Shown piece after piece: positions 12,446 to 23,302 of a stretch of DNA of 64,000 nt. The stretch's first letter is position 1. Each line of letters opens with the position of its first letter. This DNA is from Trifolium pratense (taxonomy: Eukaryota > Streptophyta > Magnoliopsida > Fabales > Fabaceae): NCBI RefSeq assembly GCF_020283565.1, contig NC_060061.1, positions 26,759,362 to 26,823,361 of the forward strand. Reading direction: 5' to 3'. The position numbers and the translations under genes were made by a program. The notes beneath the pieces are model-generated. The model was not told where the DNA came from. It was given only the letters and a program-made list of their open reading frames with translations, and ran no database searches.

Positions 12446-12482
12446 AGGCAGTAGCACTTTGCTACTCCTCTTTTGGGGAAAA
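12328..12482 (+). other. LINE 3' UTR with (TC)n/(TA)n tract and 3'-end hairpin
   Basis: This holds a long (TC)n run at about 12365-12395, a (TA)n run at 12396-12440, then a hairpin of the form GAGG-c-AGTAGC-acttt-GCTACT-CCTC near 12445-12470. It ends in TTTTGGGG and A-rich sequence next to the target duplication. Such a terminal hairpin is the likely recognition structure for the element's reverse transcriptase. Confidence 0.75.
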
Positions 12483-13572
12483 AAATTAAAAAAAGACAAA
12501 AATTATTAAATAAAAATTGTTGATGCTCATTTGTCAAAATAAATTTTAGAAATTATTAAAACCGTAGATGTTAAAATATATTTACATATATTTAGAAAAT
12601 ATAATCACACATATATTTAAACATATTTACACACAACTAAAATTCACCAATAATTAAAAAATTATTAATTTAATTTACATAATAATATAACTTTTTGGAT
12701 AAATTAAGTACATATTCTAAAAGAATGTTTACGTTACGGCTGAAAATAAAATAGTGGAATATTTATAAGAATAAGATGACATTTTTTTAAGCAAATAAGA
12801 AGATGACACATGTTAAATCTTAAATTCATCTATACGACTTTCTTTACCTTAACTAAATAACTAAACTTAAATTCAAATATATAAAATCTTCGTCCAAACT
12901 TATATATTGACAACAACAAATATTCAGGTTTATATAATATAATAAGAAAAATAAAATAAATGTTCAAGAAAATATTAAATTAGAGGGACAAAAACTAACA
13001 ATAATTTTGAAGAGACACAAACCTCACAAAGAAAAATAAAAACAAACCAAAAACAAAAGGATCAAGCAAAAAAAAAAAAAAAAGTGAACCAAACAATAGA
13101 CTAAAAAATTGGGACTAATAAAGTTGGAATAAAATTTCACCAAGTGAATAAGTGAGAATAAACTCTAAAAGAACGAGAGATGAGTGTAGATAAGCTATTT
13201 GAAACCTTAAATTGCATAGAACGTAGTAAGCAAATACGCTATTTGATACATAATTTTCGAAAAATGAGATCACGTGGAACAAATAGTCAAATCCACCGTA
13301 TATGAATCATATTCTATAATCAAAACTTATTTTAAAATTTCTCATGAGCAATATTGTCTATAAGTATAATTAGGTATGCCTCAAACTTTTATTGAAAATA
13401 ATAATAAAATAAGAGATACATCAAAAATAAAAAACAAAGTGACATTTGATTATAAAATTGCAACTCATATAAAGAAAACTAAAATCTTATATGATTACAC
13501 TAATAAAATAAAAAATGATACATCCTTTCAAACTTATGAAATATTATAAGAGATCTATTACATTAAAATATA

Positions 13573-14284
13573 GGCTTAATTGCAGTTTTGACCCTTCAAG
13601 TTTCACAATTGTTTGATTTTGGTCCCCCGCGTTTCGATTGCTTGATTTTAACCCCCTAAGTTTCACAATTGCTTGATGTTAGCCCTCCAAGTTTCAATTG
13701 CTCGATTTTGGCCCCCCAAGTTTACCCCCTTTTGCATTTACTAGCCCCCGTTGAATATTTTGATTAAAAATTGGTTATGTGACATTTTAAAATTAAATAA
13801 GTATTTAAAAATAAATAAATAAATTACAAATTGTTTTTTAAAAACTAAATTATAAAATATATTTTTTATTATATGTAGTTTATAAAATAATTTTGTTATA
13901 TAAAAAAGTAAAAAAACATTTTATGAACTATTTTTTAAAAACTTTGTAAACTTTTTTTTAAATAAAAAATAATTATTAAACCTTTTATTAAAAAAACAAT
14001 TTTTTACATTTTTATAAAAGCAAATATTATTATTTTTTAATTTTTTTTATTTAAAACATATTTTTTATTTTAAAAAATGTCACATAAGCAATTTTTAGTC
14101 AAAAAAGTCAATGGGGGCTGACAAATGCAAAAGGGGGTATACTTGGGGAGCCAAAATCGAGCAATTGAAACTTGGAGGGCTAAAATCAAACAATTGTAAA
14201 ACTTAAGGGGTTAAAATCAAGCAATTGAAATGTGGGGGGCCAAAATCAAGCAATTGTGAAACTTGGGGGACCAAAACTGCATTT
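13573..14284. mobile_element. Foldback transposable element with subrepeated inverted arms
   Basis: About 190-bp arms face each other. The left begins GGCTTAATTGCAGTTTTGAC and the right, read inward, begins AAATGCAGTTTTGGTCCCCC. Each arm is built from imperfect short repeats of the type AAGTTTCACAATTGCTTGAT / TTTTGGTCCCCC. The centre is very AT rich. Helitron copy 2 lacks it at the equivalent place, so it is an insertion. No clean target duplication is visible. No ORF. Confidence 0.75.
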
Positions 14285-14433
14285 AATAAAAAATCTAATA
14301 TTTCTAAACAACTATTTTATTTACTCATATATTAATATTAAATATAATCATATTTTAAAATAATATCTATTATTTAACTATATGTGAATAATTATTTTTT
14401 ATTTATAAAAATATTTTAATTATATATTTTAAT

Positions 14434-14464
14434 CAAACCCGTGCAAAGACGGGTTTACCCCTAG
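14434..14464 (+). other. Helitron 3' terminal hairpin and CTAG end
   Basis: AAACCCGTGCAAAGACGGGTTT can form a hairpin, followed after ACCC by CTAG and then T. This is the 3' terminator structure of Helitron copy 1; the same end occurs in copy 2 at 26604-26638. Confidence 0.85.
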
Positions 14465-15071
14465 TAAGCGTGTAATTGGAAGAATTGTAATATTTAATCA
14501 TAGTCTGTTCTAAATTTGTTTCCATTTAAAAATGCACAAAACTAGTCAATCGGGCTCTACATACCACTTTGATTTTTTTTGGTTACTACATACCACTTTG
14601 TTTGAAAAAAACAAACTTAAGATTCTCCATAATGCGAGATTATTTCTACCAACAACACCTATGTAGTTAAATAATAATCTTTTATATTATAAGCTTGTAT
14701 ACACAAGGCAATATTTATAACCACTATGACAAGTATACCAATTGTGATTAAAATTATGTGCAATTGTGATTAAAATTATGTGCAATAATTGATAAGCACC
14801 ATCAATTTTAAAAGTTTATCATATCAAAATTATTGTTGACTATATTATTCATCACGAAATATTTTTATGTCTTTTCTGATCAATGATTTTTTTTCTGCCG
14901 GATCATAAATTTAGAGAATAGTTATCATGTGAGATTTGAAAAGTTATTATGATTTGGAAAGTTATTATCAAACTCAGTTCTACTAAATCAATTTTTTTTT
15001 GCAATACAACCAAACACAAACATAGTCATGTCACTAATCACATTCATTATTTTGATTTTAACACTACAGAT
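14465..15071. other. AT-rich stretch before the helicase remnant
   Basis: No clear coding sequence is visible. CAATTGTGATTAAAATTATG occurs twice in tandem around 14738-14781. It may be the upstream part of the Helitron whose helicase follows, but the Rep domain that should precede the helicase is not recognisable. Confidence 0.4.
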
Positions 15072-17509
15072 TTAATATTAACCGATGACCAATTGATACA
15101 ATATGCACTAGCAGATATTGAGATGATGTTACGTAGTTGTGGGAAGAATTTAAAAGATTATCATCCAATGCCTAGAGCAGACACATCATTAGTTCCTGAT
15201 ATACAAAATAGTTTAATACACGACGGATTGAATAATAGCAGACAATCATTAGCTGAGGAACATGTTAGATTGATGTCAACTATGACTTCAGAGCAACGTA
15301 AAGTATACGACACAATAATGACAAGAGTTAACGAAAACAAACCTGGTATGTTTTTCTTTATGATTATGGCGGTACAGAGAAGACATTTATCTGAAGGGCC
15401 ATGTCAGCCGCATTACGCTCAAAAGGTGAGATAGTTTTAACAGTTGCCTCAAGTGAGATCGCTACATTGCTTATACCTGGCGGTAGAACAGCACATTCAA
15501 GGTTTTGTATTCCTCTAAATGTTGACAAGTTTTCAACATGTACCATAGTTCCTAAAAGCCCTTTTGCGCTATTAATACAAAAAGCAAAGCTCATTATATG
15601 GGATGAAGCACCAATGATGCACAAACACTGTTTCAAAGCTGTTGATCGAACTTTAAAAGATATTCTCAAGTCTTTTGATGAAAAAAATAAACACATTCCC
15701 TTCGGTGGAAAAGTTGTTGTTTTTGGCGGAGATTTTAGACAAATTCTACTAGTAATACCCAAAGATACAAGGCCAGAAGTTGTTCATGCTACTATTAATT
15801 CTTCGGTTCTTTGGAATTTTTGTGAAGTTTTAACATTGAGTAAAAATACGAGGCTTCTCGGTGGTGCTTCAAGTGCAGACGTTGAACAAAGAAGATTGTT
15901 TTCTGAATGAGTTTTGTGTGTTGGCGATGGAGAAATTGGAGATGACAACGAGGATGATTTAAAACTTGGCATTCCATCAGATTTATTGATTCCAAATTCA
16001 GGTGATCCTCTTGCTTTCTATTGTTGAAAACACATATCCCCAACTTTTACAAAACATGAACGATATAACGTATTTCCAACATAGAGCTATACTAGCTCCT
16101 AAAAATTCAATAGTCGACACAATAAATGATTATATGTTGGATTTAATTCATGGGGAAGAAAAAACATATTTGAGTTATGATACTCCACTCACACAAAATG
16201 TAGACGGTCAAACAGTGAATGATGTTCATACTCCCGAATTTTTGAACACGATTTCTGCGTCGAGACTTCCAAATCACAAGTTGAGACTCAGGGGCGGACC
16301 CATAAATAGATTACCGGTGTGGCTAAATTTTTAGCATTACTGGAAAAAAATTCATCGTTATCTTAATAATTCTGTTAAACAATGAACAACATATAAAATT
16401 ATTATTAATACACATGTGTATTTAAAAAAAAAACACCAACAATTCAGAAAAATTCTATTTCAAAAAAAGAAATTAACAAACTATATCCAGAAAACTACAA
16501 AATTTTTATTCAAAAAAAAAAAGAAAAGACTATAACTTTTTGAATATATGTGAATTCATATTACTATTGTTTGATACATCACAAGATTCTATCTTAGACC
16601 AAAATATATAGAACCCAAAATTTTATTAGCTTATAGTTTATTTTGATAAACTAATTCAATTAACTTATAACTTATTAAATTTTATTCAAATTTTACCCAT
16701 ATCTTCTTGAAAAAATTAAACCTATTATATTTTATGTCATTTCATATTTATATGCCACAATCGTTAAAGTTGATTATTATACAATTAAATTATATAACTT
16801 AAAATAATACACTTTGTATAACCAAAGAGTTGAATACTATAAACTAATTTGCACTAATATTTAAACTAATATGTATCGAGAGACTTACGGTCATTAATAA
16901 TAAACTCTAAACTAATATTTACATTAATATTTGTACAAATATGTATACAGAATAATTTAAAATTATTTATAAAAATTTTATTATTATTTTTAAAAAATAT
17001 TTGGGCTGGCTGGTGTGGCTATAGAGCCACACCAAGCCTCACACAGATCCGCCCCTGTTGAGACTTAAAGTTGGAGTTTCAGTTATGCTATTAAGGAATT
17101 TGAATAAAAAATTAGGATTATGCAATGGAACAAGACTTATTATTACGAGATTGGGAAAACTTGCTTTTGAAGGAAAAATTATTTCATGAAGTAATATTGG
17201 TGATCAGGTTTTCATACTTATATTTTCTCTGACACCATCTGACGTGAGAATTCCTTTTAAATTTCAACGGAGACAATTTCCTATAATGATTTCTTTTCGA
17301 TGACTATTAATAAGAGTCAGGGACAATCTTTAAAGCATGTTGGGATATATCTTCCGTCGCCAGTGTTTTCACATGGCCAGATGTATGTTGCAATTTCAAA
17401 AGTTACTTCTTGAAATGGATTAAAAATATTGATCATCGATGACGACGGTGAAGATACGACTGAGACTTCGAATGTGGTCTATAAGGAAGTCTTCCGTAAT
17501 ATAACATAA
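15072..17509 (+). pseudogene. Helitron Pif1-like helicase, decayed
   Basis: A remnant of the RepHel protein's SF1B/Pif1 helicase half, which unwinds DNA during rolling-circle transposition. Motifs in order: AEEHVRLMSTMTSEQRKVYD; a damaged Walker A reading GGTEKT instead of GGTGKT; TVASSEIATLLIPGGRTAHS; Walker B WDEAPM; VVFGGDFRQILLVIPK; VGVSVMLLRNLN with [25 protein letters not shown]. Damage includes a frame change near 15350, tryptophan-to-TGA codons near 15390 and at 15908-15910, further frame breaks, and a 769-bp hAT MITE (16289-17057). The Rep endonuclease half is not seen. It lies just upstream of a Helitron 3' end at 17672. Confidence 0.88.
16289..17057. mobile_element. hAT-type MITE with 8-bp target duplication
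   Basis: A 769-bp AT-rich element bounded by direct repeats TTGAGACT (16281-16288 and 17058-17065). Its ends are CAGGGGCGGACCC and, read inward from the right, CAGGGGCGGATCTG. An 8-bp duplication and CAGGGG ends are diagnostic of hAT elements. It interrupts the Helitron helicase; the codons on each side resume at the same place (RLPNHKLRL / LRLKVGVSV). No transposase. Confidence 0.9.
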
Positions 17510-17640
17510 TTTTCTTTGTATGAATATTTATCCAAAATTATTGTTAAACTATCGTTTAATGTTACTCAACTTTTTTCATATACCTTACGTTATTTGAATT
17601 GTCATATCTTATTTAATCATTATATATCTTATGTCTAATC

Positions 17641-17672
17641 AGACCCGTGCACCGGACGGGTCGATGTTCTAG
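17641..17672 (+). other. Helitron 3' end downstream of the helicase remnant
   Basis: The hairpin ACCCGTGCACCGGACGGGT is followed by CGATGTTCTAG and then T. It marks the 3' end of the Helitron that carried the helicase at 15072-17509. Confidence 0.85.
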
Positions 17673-17749
17673 TATGTAAATAAACTTCTGTGGTGAGTTC
17701 AGAACACCAAATGTCTTCAAGAGGAGTTCCATATATACCTACATTAATA

Positions 17750-18008
17750 CTCCCTCCGTCCCATTTTATAAGACATTTTTTGACTAAATATATTATTCAT
17801 ATATCTTGCTTTGACTATTTTTCTAAAAGTATATAAATGTAAATATTATTATATAAGATCTTGATTGATTTGTTTCGTTGTATATTTTTAAAATATCAAA
17901 TTTCTATAATTTTTACTAGTAGAGAATTAAAGATATTTTTAATAAAAAATATGTATTGACATGTGCGGTGGTCAAAGAGTTATTTATTATATTTTGGGAC
18001 AGAGGGGG
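17750..18008. mobile_element. Stowaway-like MITE
   Basis: The left end is TA|CTCCCTCCGTCCC and the right end is GGGACAGAGGGGG, its inverted partner. About 259 bp, AT rich, no ORF. The right-hand flanking dinucleotide is CA rather than TA, so the boundary or duplication has mutated. Confidence 0.7.
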
Positions 18009-18315
18009 CAGATGTTTACCGTTTTTAATAGTTCAAGTAGATTATATTTTTTCGGTGCTAGTTCAAGCATATTTAATTACCATAAAATAAAATAAATTGA
18101 CAATTTAATTTGTAGCATAGAAGAGTGCCGCAAAAATTAGCTGGGAAAAAAATAGGGCCAAATACATATAGTTTCCATTTAATAAAAACATAAATATATA
18201 CATAAACTACACAATTCAAAGACAATAGAACACTAACCCTCTAAGAACTCGTAGTCGTGGGTGTGACTGCAAATTTCAGCGAAATTTGTAAAGCTCAATG
18301 CATAGTTACCTATTT

Positions 18316-18664
18316 ACGAAGTCTGGGAAATCTACACCTTAGCCTTAATTTGAAAGAACAACTTGTATGGATGGAGAGTTGTCTTGTAGACTGTAGTGAC
18401 ACACTGAAACACTGAAACACTGAAGAATGACATTTGGTATGCTTCTCCTTCTTCAATCTTGGATTGAAACATATACAGGAGCTGCTTCCTAATGGTTGCA
18501 TGTATTTTGCCACCCTAAAAAAAAAATTAATAAACAAACTTAAGTTGGAAAAATGAAAAATGAGTGTGAAATTTACCTTCTCATCAACTAAAATAATCTC
18601 TACTGAGTTGGTCTCAGAAGGATTAAGGAATGCAGGGACCCCTTCCAAAGTTGCAAAATTCAAA
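18316..18664 (-). pseudogene. Replication protein A large-subunit-like fragment (two exons)
   Basis: Reading minus, an exon ending FLNPSETNSVEIILVDEK (to about 18571, followed by a GT donor) joins after a TTTTTTTAG acceptor to GGKIHATIRKQLLYMFQSKI. This matches the OB-fold N-terminal region of plant RPA1-like proteins. Later sequence (TVYKTTLHPYKLFF) needs a frame change, so it is decayed. RPA-like genes are common passengers of plant Helitrons, and this fragment lies between two Helitron 3' ends. It is opposite in strand to the helicase remnant. Confidence 0.7.
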
Positions 18665-18733
18665 CCTTGATGCGGATTCGCTCCTGATCAAGACAAATAT
18701 CAGCAATATCATCAAAGTTGGAGACATTGTTAC

Positions 18734-18916
18734 GTAATGTGGTCTATAAGGAAGTCTTCCGTAATCTAACATAATTTTCTTTGTATGAATATTTATCCAA
18801 AATTATTGTTAAACTATCGTTTAATGTTACTCAACTTTTTTCATATACCTTACATTATTGGAATTATATATCTTACAGCTAATCAGACCCGTGCACCGCA
18901 CGGGTTGATGTTCTAG
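18734..18916 (+). mobile_element. Second Helitron 3' end, duplicate of 17484-17672
   Basis: The last 183 bp repeat the end of the neighbouring Helitron almost base for base, from the GTGGTCTATAAGGAAGTCTT segment to the hairpin ACCCGTGCACCGCACGGGT and GATGTTCTAG. It implies a second family member, whose interior may include the RPA-like fragment. Its 5' end is not identified. Confidence 0.8.
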
Positions 18917-19550
18917 TTATTACTACGTTTTAAAAAAGTTTTTCTAATTTGACTTTAATTTTTTATTTAGAAGTAGTAAGAGAAATAATTTGATGCAGAG
19001 GGTGTACTATATTACTCCCTCTAGTCCTTATTATAATAGAATTTTAACATTTTAAATTCATTGTAAAACTTATGTATCTAGATTATAATATTGTCCATAT
19101 ACATTAGTTTTACCATGAATCTAAAAAGGAAAACTTCTCTTGTAATAAAGACCAAAGACCGAGAGTATATGGCTATTAATCTAATGGCTATAAATCTTTG
19201 TCCATCATAGACCACATGCCTCACTAGTCCTTGGAAGCATCCTAATTGAATACTCAAACGGAAAAAACAAAACAAAATCCAAACTTTCTTCTGTTCAAAC
19301 CCAAACGCTACTGTCCCACTCACACACAATTCACTCTCACTCTCAGACTCTCTCCCAAAACACCAAACCCCCCAATAAAACCCATTCACCCGTACCCCCA
19401 ATTCTCTCAAAAATCACAAACCACAACACTTTCACAAAATGCAACAAACTCTTTGAAAAATTTTGTTTTCAAAAACCGTTCTCATTCCTTTACGCTTAGC
19501 CGTTGCCGTTTCACCTCTTTTCTTCTGTTGCCTTTTCCAACCTTTCTGTC
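18917..19550. other. Non-coding stretch with a partial Stowaway-like end; start of mosaic block A
   Basis: TTACTCCCTCTAGTCC at 19013-19028 resembles a Stowaway terminus without a clear partner. From about 19241 the sequence is CA/CT rich, like a plant 5' UTR, and corresponds to about 35230-35345 in block B. No gene is supported here. Confidence 0.4.
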
Positions 19551-19576
19551 TCCTCCACAACCCTTATTTCTAAGCA

Positions 19577-20160
19577 ATGGAACTCACTCTTCTACTCACT
19601 CAACTTCTCCGATTGGATGTTAACAACTTCTTGAAAGAAGACCCAACCTCTTTCGATAAGGTTTTTCCTTCTCTCTCTATTGAAACTTTCTTCTTTGCAA
19701 TGATTTTTCCAATTTTTGTGTTGTTCTATTTTTAATTTGTTGTTAATTATATTATGATGATGATTTAGGGTTTTGAATTTTTGTGTTTTCTCCCTTTTCT
19801 GTTCTGCTTTTCTTTGAATCAGATTTTGGGTTTGTGTTCTTATCTCTTGTTAAATATGTTTGGTGCACCAGCTATGAATCTTTGCACCACAAAGCAAACC
19901 CAACACAACAAAACAAAACCCTTTTCTTTAATCTTCTAAAAATTGAATCTTTTCATCTACCCAATTCTTAAACCGTTTTTTTTGTTCTGGGTTTTTGTTA
20001 AATTCTAAAAAGATCTGATTTTTATTCTTGATTTGTTTGAAACGTGTTGTTTCACTATTTGGGTCTGATTGAAATTGTTGTTTGGTTTTGATAATGAGGA
20101 AACGCGAGAGGGAAAATCATTGTGGTGTTTGTGGGCACTATCACAAACACAAGAAGGTGA
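19577..20160 (+). pseudogene. IBR5: IBR5 phosphatase 5' fragment (block A)
   Basis: A short frame starting MELTLLLTQLLRLDVNNFLK (19577) is followed by an intron-like stretch. An ATG at 20094 opens MRKRERENHCGVCGHYHKHK, the start of the plant dual-specificity phosphatase IBR5 (family form MRKRERENPC.VCGHYHKYEEGEVC). Similarity stops near 20160, so only the N-terminal zinc-binding part survives. The same arrangement recurs at 35347-36615. The MELTLL segment itself is unrecognised; it may be an upstream exon of another captured gene. Confidence 0.7.
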
Positions 20161-21139
20161 CCTGTTTCAATTTTTTCACGACTATTGAGTAGATCTTCTT
20201 TTTCAGATGCTTAGAGTATGTTTCTCAAACTCACATTAATGTCATTTCATCCATCATCATTTTATGCTTATTTTATTTTTTCAGTTCCATGACATGATAA
20301 TAAAGTTGAAATTGTCCAATTTAAATAGGTTTATTTGTTTCTAGAAAAAAAAAATTTTAATTCTTTATATTTTAAGATTTATGTGCATAATTCATTTATT
20401 TTTATATAATTAATTTTGCTTTTTATTCCCACAAAGACCTCATCTTCCTCTCAAGAGGAATTTTTTTTTTTATCATTTTAAATTGTTTTTTAGATAATAT
20501 TTTTCTTAAATCAAATATATTGGTGACACTATTGCAAGTGTCTGCATAAATATATTTATTTAGTCAAAAAAAGATGAAGAAACATGGTGGCTACTGAATT
20601 TTCATTCACCTAGCAGTGTCAAACTTTGGAATTAATACTATAAAAGTATTTAAATTAAAACTATTAAAAAATAAAAAGGGTTGCTACTTGTTGATACAAG
20701 TAAGGAGGAGGCAGAGAGGTTGAGAAAAACTATATAATATATATGTTTAAAATAGTATAGACATAAGATAACACTTAAATTATTTATTGACAAATAATCA
20801 AACATCTCACACACCTTCAAAATCTAATATGATTTGTCAATGATCTTCGTGCTAAAAGGAAACATGAGACAAGATCAAGCTTGAATTTGAATTTATTTTC
20901 TTGTGTCCATATATATCCTTCCCATTATATACATATATAATTCTCCAATTTTTCTTATAATATTTTGTGTCTTCAAATCCCACACGATCTATTGGTTAAA
21001 TGTTTTTTCTATTTTTTTGTTCTATTCAAGTTATCCAATTGGTCTTGAATTCTGCAAACTTTGGAGTTTTGCCAATATGTAATCTCTATTTGCATTTCTG
21101 TTATTTGGTTTGTTCGTATGGATTTATGTATATTTTATA
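20161..21139. other. AT-rich stretch, no gene seen
   Basis: No recognisable exon is present between the IBR5 fragment and the first importin-9 exon. AT-rich, with several T and A runs, and no clear terminal repeats. Confidence 0.4.
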
Positions 21140-22049
21140 GAGGTATTCACGAGCTTCATCAGAAAATTGCTTCTTGTAGGCTTGCTTTTACTGGAAGAGT
21201 TAGTCAATTCTTTTGATGGTGAAGGATTTCTGGCCATCATAGATGCATCAAAACAATGGTTCAATGAGTCTCAAGTAATAAAAGTGGAATGCAATGCAAG
21301 CTGGTGGAGGGTAAATACAAAATTTCTGTTTTCCTTGGATCTAGAATTTTTCTAGTATGACTTGACTAGTAGAGAGTATAATGTGATTTTAATTGGCTTG
21401 CTGACAAAGGCAATTTTAAAATAATGCTGATTCTCAATCCTCCTCTTTTTTTTATTCTTTTTCTTTTCTGTAACTCTTTTAGAAACATTACTAAATACTG
21501 AGGAAGAACGATGTAGTCTAGCTCCTCACCATTGGAAAGTTCCTCTTTATTACACAGACTTAAAGAAAAAAAGATTGAAAAACCCTCAGATATTTGAGGG
21601 TCTACCAACGTTCTTTCCCAAAGTGCCCCAGAGTCTTCACACAAATTTCTGGATGCCTTAACTAGGATTGTCAAGCTTATCTTATCCTTCCTCGTCATGT
21701 TTATTCCCTCCTTCCTTCGCGTGAAACGTATGCTGTATTAATATTGCCATGGTATGCACCCAATGGTCCCAATTTGTAACATGAGAAAAAGTTTTTGCTT
21801 TTGCATCAATCATTTCATGGAACTTACCTTTTCTAAGTTCTAAAGTCAGTATTATACATATTAATTGTGTCAGATAAGAGAAGATACTCTTTTTGCCTTG
21901 TCCTCTCTTTCAGAACAACTGCTTGAGACACATGTATGTGATATTGATTTCAGTTTTCTTAATTCTTATGGGCTGATATACATGCTTAAAATTTATATCT
22001 CCATTTTCAATATCTGGGTTATATTTTGCACTGAGATATACTTATACTT

Positions 22050-22084
<35 letters not shown>

Positions 22085-22572
22085 ATGTTCTTCATATAGG
22101 AGTCAGGGTTTCGGACAAGTAACTTGAAGAACATGATTGAACAGATTGTTGCCGAGGACTTTCTAATAGGTCATTTCTCAAATGCTTCCTTAAGCTTCCG
22201 TTATGCTTCAGTTATGATACATGCATGCATATGCGCGCGCGTGTGTGTATTTATTTCACTTTCCCTCTTTTTTTGTGACAGATTCTCTTGAATACCCCTT
22301 TCTATATACTCGTATCTTTACTTCAGTTGCCAAATTCTCCTCTGTGGTAACTATTTTCTGTCCTATTTTATTTTCTCAGATAGTTACTCCTTCTCTGTCA
22401 AACTTTTAACTTCTCTTAATTTACAGATAAGCAATGAAGTACTAGAGCACTCTCTTGATGCTGCACTGAAGGCAATTACAATGAATGTGTAAGCAAACAC
22501 CTGTAAAAGTAGGTGCCTGCAGTTATTCAGTTTATTTTCATCCCTCACGGATCTTCTTAAGAAATTCTTCAC
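21140..22572 (+). pseudogene. IPO9: Importin-9 fragment, block A
   Basis: Fragments of a karyopherin-beta nuclear import receptor (plant importin-9/KAP114 type), with introns kept. Exon remnants: LEELVNSFDGEGFLAIIDAS...NASWWR (to about 21310); IREDTLFALSSLSEQLLETH (21871-21931); SGFRTSNLKNMIEQIVAEDF (about 22099-22169); SLEYPFLYTRIFTSVAKFSS (22280-22347); ISNEVLEHSLDAALKAITMN (22427-22490). WWR-IREDT joins in phase across the first intron. The following exons are cut by two small deletions relative to blocks B and C around 22500-22530. The full protein is about 1000 residues; only a short internal part is here. Confidence 0.85.
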
Positions 22573-22810
22573 TTAGTATACCTCGTTTAGGAATTGATAT
22601 TTATGAATTGATTTTAAGTTGATTTTAACCTAGCTTAGGATTTGATATTTCAAAAATTTCTTTTAAAATATGTTATTGGAAACATCATTTAGTTGCTTCA
22701 TTAGTTTGGAAGATTTAATTGGCTGATGTATTTTTTAGATATGAAGTTTGTTTTTGAAACTTAAGCTTAATTTCTAGAAGTGCTTAGTTATTAGAAGTGC
22801 TTATTTTTTT

Positions 22811-22811
<1 letters not shown>

Positions 22812-22871
<60 letters not shown>
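22812..22871. repeat. (TA)n microsatellite, left part
   Basis: About 30 TA units left of the foldback element. With 23271-23297 and 27360-27436 it is the remains of one (TA)n tract that in block B is uninterrupted (39577-39611). Confidence 0.85.
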
Positions 22872-22874
<3 letters not shown>

Positions 22875-23267
22875 GAGGGATCAAATTACACCGGTGTAAC
22901 ATTTGAGTAATGTTACACCGCTTAATAACGCTTCAACGAATACAAATTTTACAAAATCCACCGTTGGATTGAAAGTTTATATCATTTAGATCAATCATGT
23001 TCAATTTTACAAAAATCTAAAATCCTTTGATATGTTATTGAGACCGATCAAGATTAACGCTTTATGTGTTTTTATTGAATACCATTAAGCTTGATCAATC
23101 TCAATAACATATCAAATGATTTTAGATTTTTATAGAATTGAACATGAATGATCTATATGATATAAACTTTCAATCCAACGGTGGATTTTGTAAAATTTGT
23201 ATTCGTTGAAGCGTTATTGAGCGGTGTAACATTACTCAAATGTTACACCGGTGTAATTTGATCCCTC

Positions 23268-23270
<3 letters not shown>
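22872..23270. mobile_element. Foldback MITE inserted in (TA)n (Micron-like)
   Basis: A 399-bp near-perfect inverted repeat. The left end is GGGGAGGGATCAAATTACAC and the right end read inward is GAGGAGGGATCAAATTACAC, with arms of about 185 bp and a short loop around 23060-23090. It is flanked on both sides by TA microsatellite. The arms include TCCACCGTTGGATTGAAAGT, shared with the element at 26962-27359. Rice Micron elements show the same preference for (TA)n. The transcript would fold into a long hairpin. Confidence 0.85.

Positions 23271-23298
<28 letters not shown>

Positions 23299-23302
<4 letters not shown>

Larger units (their letters stand above)
6466..12482 (+). mobile_element. Full-length L1-type LINE retrotransposon
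   Basis: A 6.0-kb element flanked by a perfect 14-bp target duplication, AAATTAAAAAAAGA, at 6452-6465 and 12483-12496. The order is a 142-bp 5' UTR, ORF1 (6608-8200), ORF2 (8197-12327) and a 3' UTR with a hairpin. It lies inside Helitron copy 1; the matching empty site is in copy 2 at about 25349-25362. The insertion is full length and both frames are open apart from four nonsense codons, so it is fairly young but inactive. Confidence 0.95.
3089..14464 (+). mobile_element. Helitron copy 1, interrupted by LINE and foldback insertions
   Basis: The 3' terminus is an ACCCGTGC...GACGGGTTT hairpin followed by CTAG (14461-14464) and a T, the hallmark of a plant Helitron. The left end is taken near the TTACTAGTAAAAGGAA motif shared with copy 2 (23299-26638); the exact 5' TC is not resolved. 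Long stretches (about 3100-3240, 5300-6465 and 12497-14464) match copy 2 closely, with only the LINE (6466-12482) and the foldback (13573-14284) extra. No helicase is present in this copy, so it is non-autonomous. Confidence 0.75.

Noticed and set aside
12314..12499. Minus-strand frame with long IYIY and RERE runs
   Set aside because: It is the LINE's (TC)n/(TA)n 3' tract read in translation, not a protein.
19246..19623. A 125-codon serine/proline-rich frame
   Set aside because: CA/CT-rich 5' UTR-like sequence duplicated in block B without conservation of the frame; it is not supported as a gene.
22872..23270. A microRNA precursor gene
   Set aside because: The long, near-perfect inverted arms with terminal inverted repeats and TA flanks fit a foldback MITE better than a MIR gene; siRNAs are possible but no miRNA can be called.
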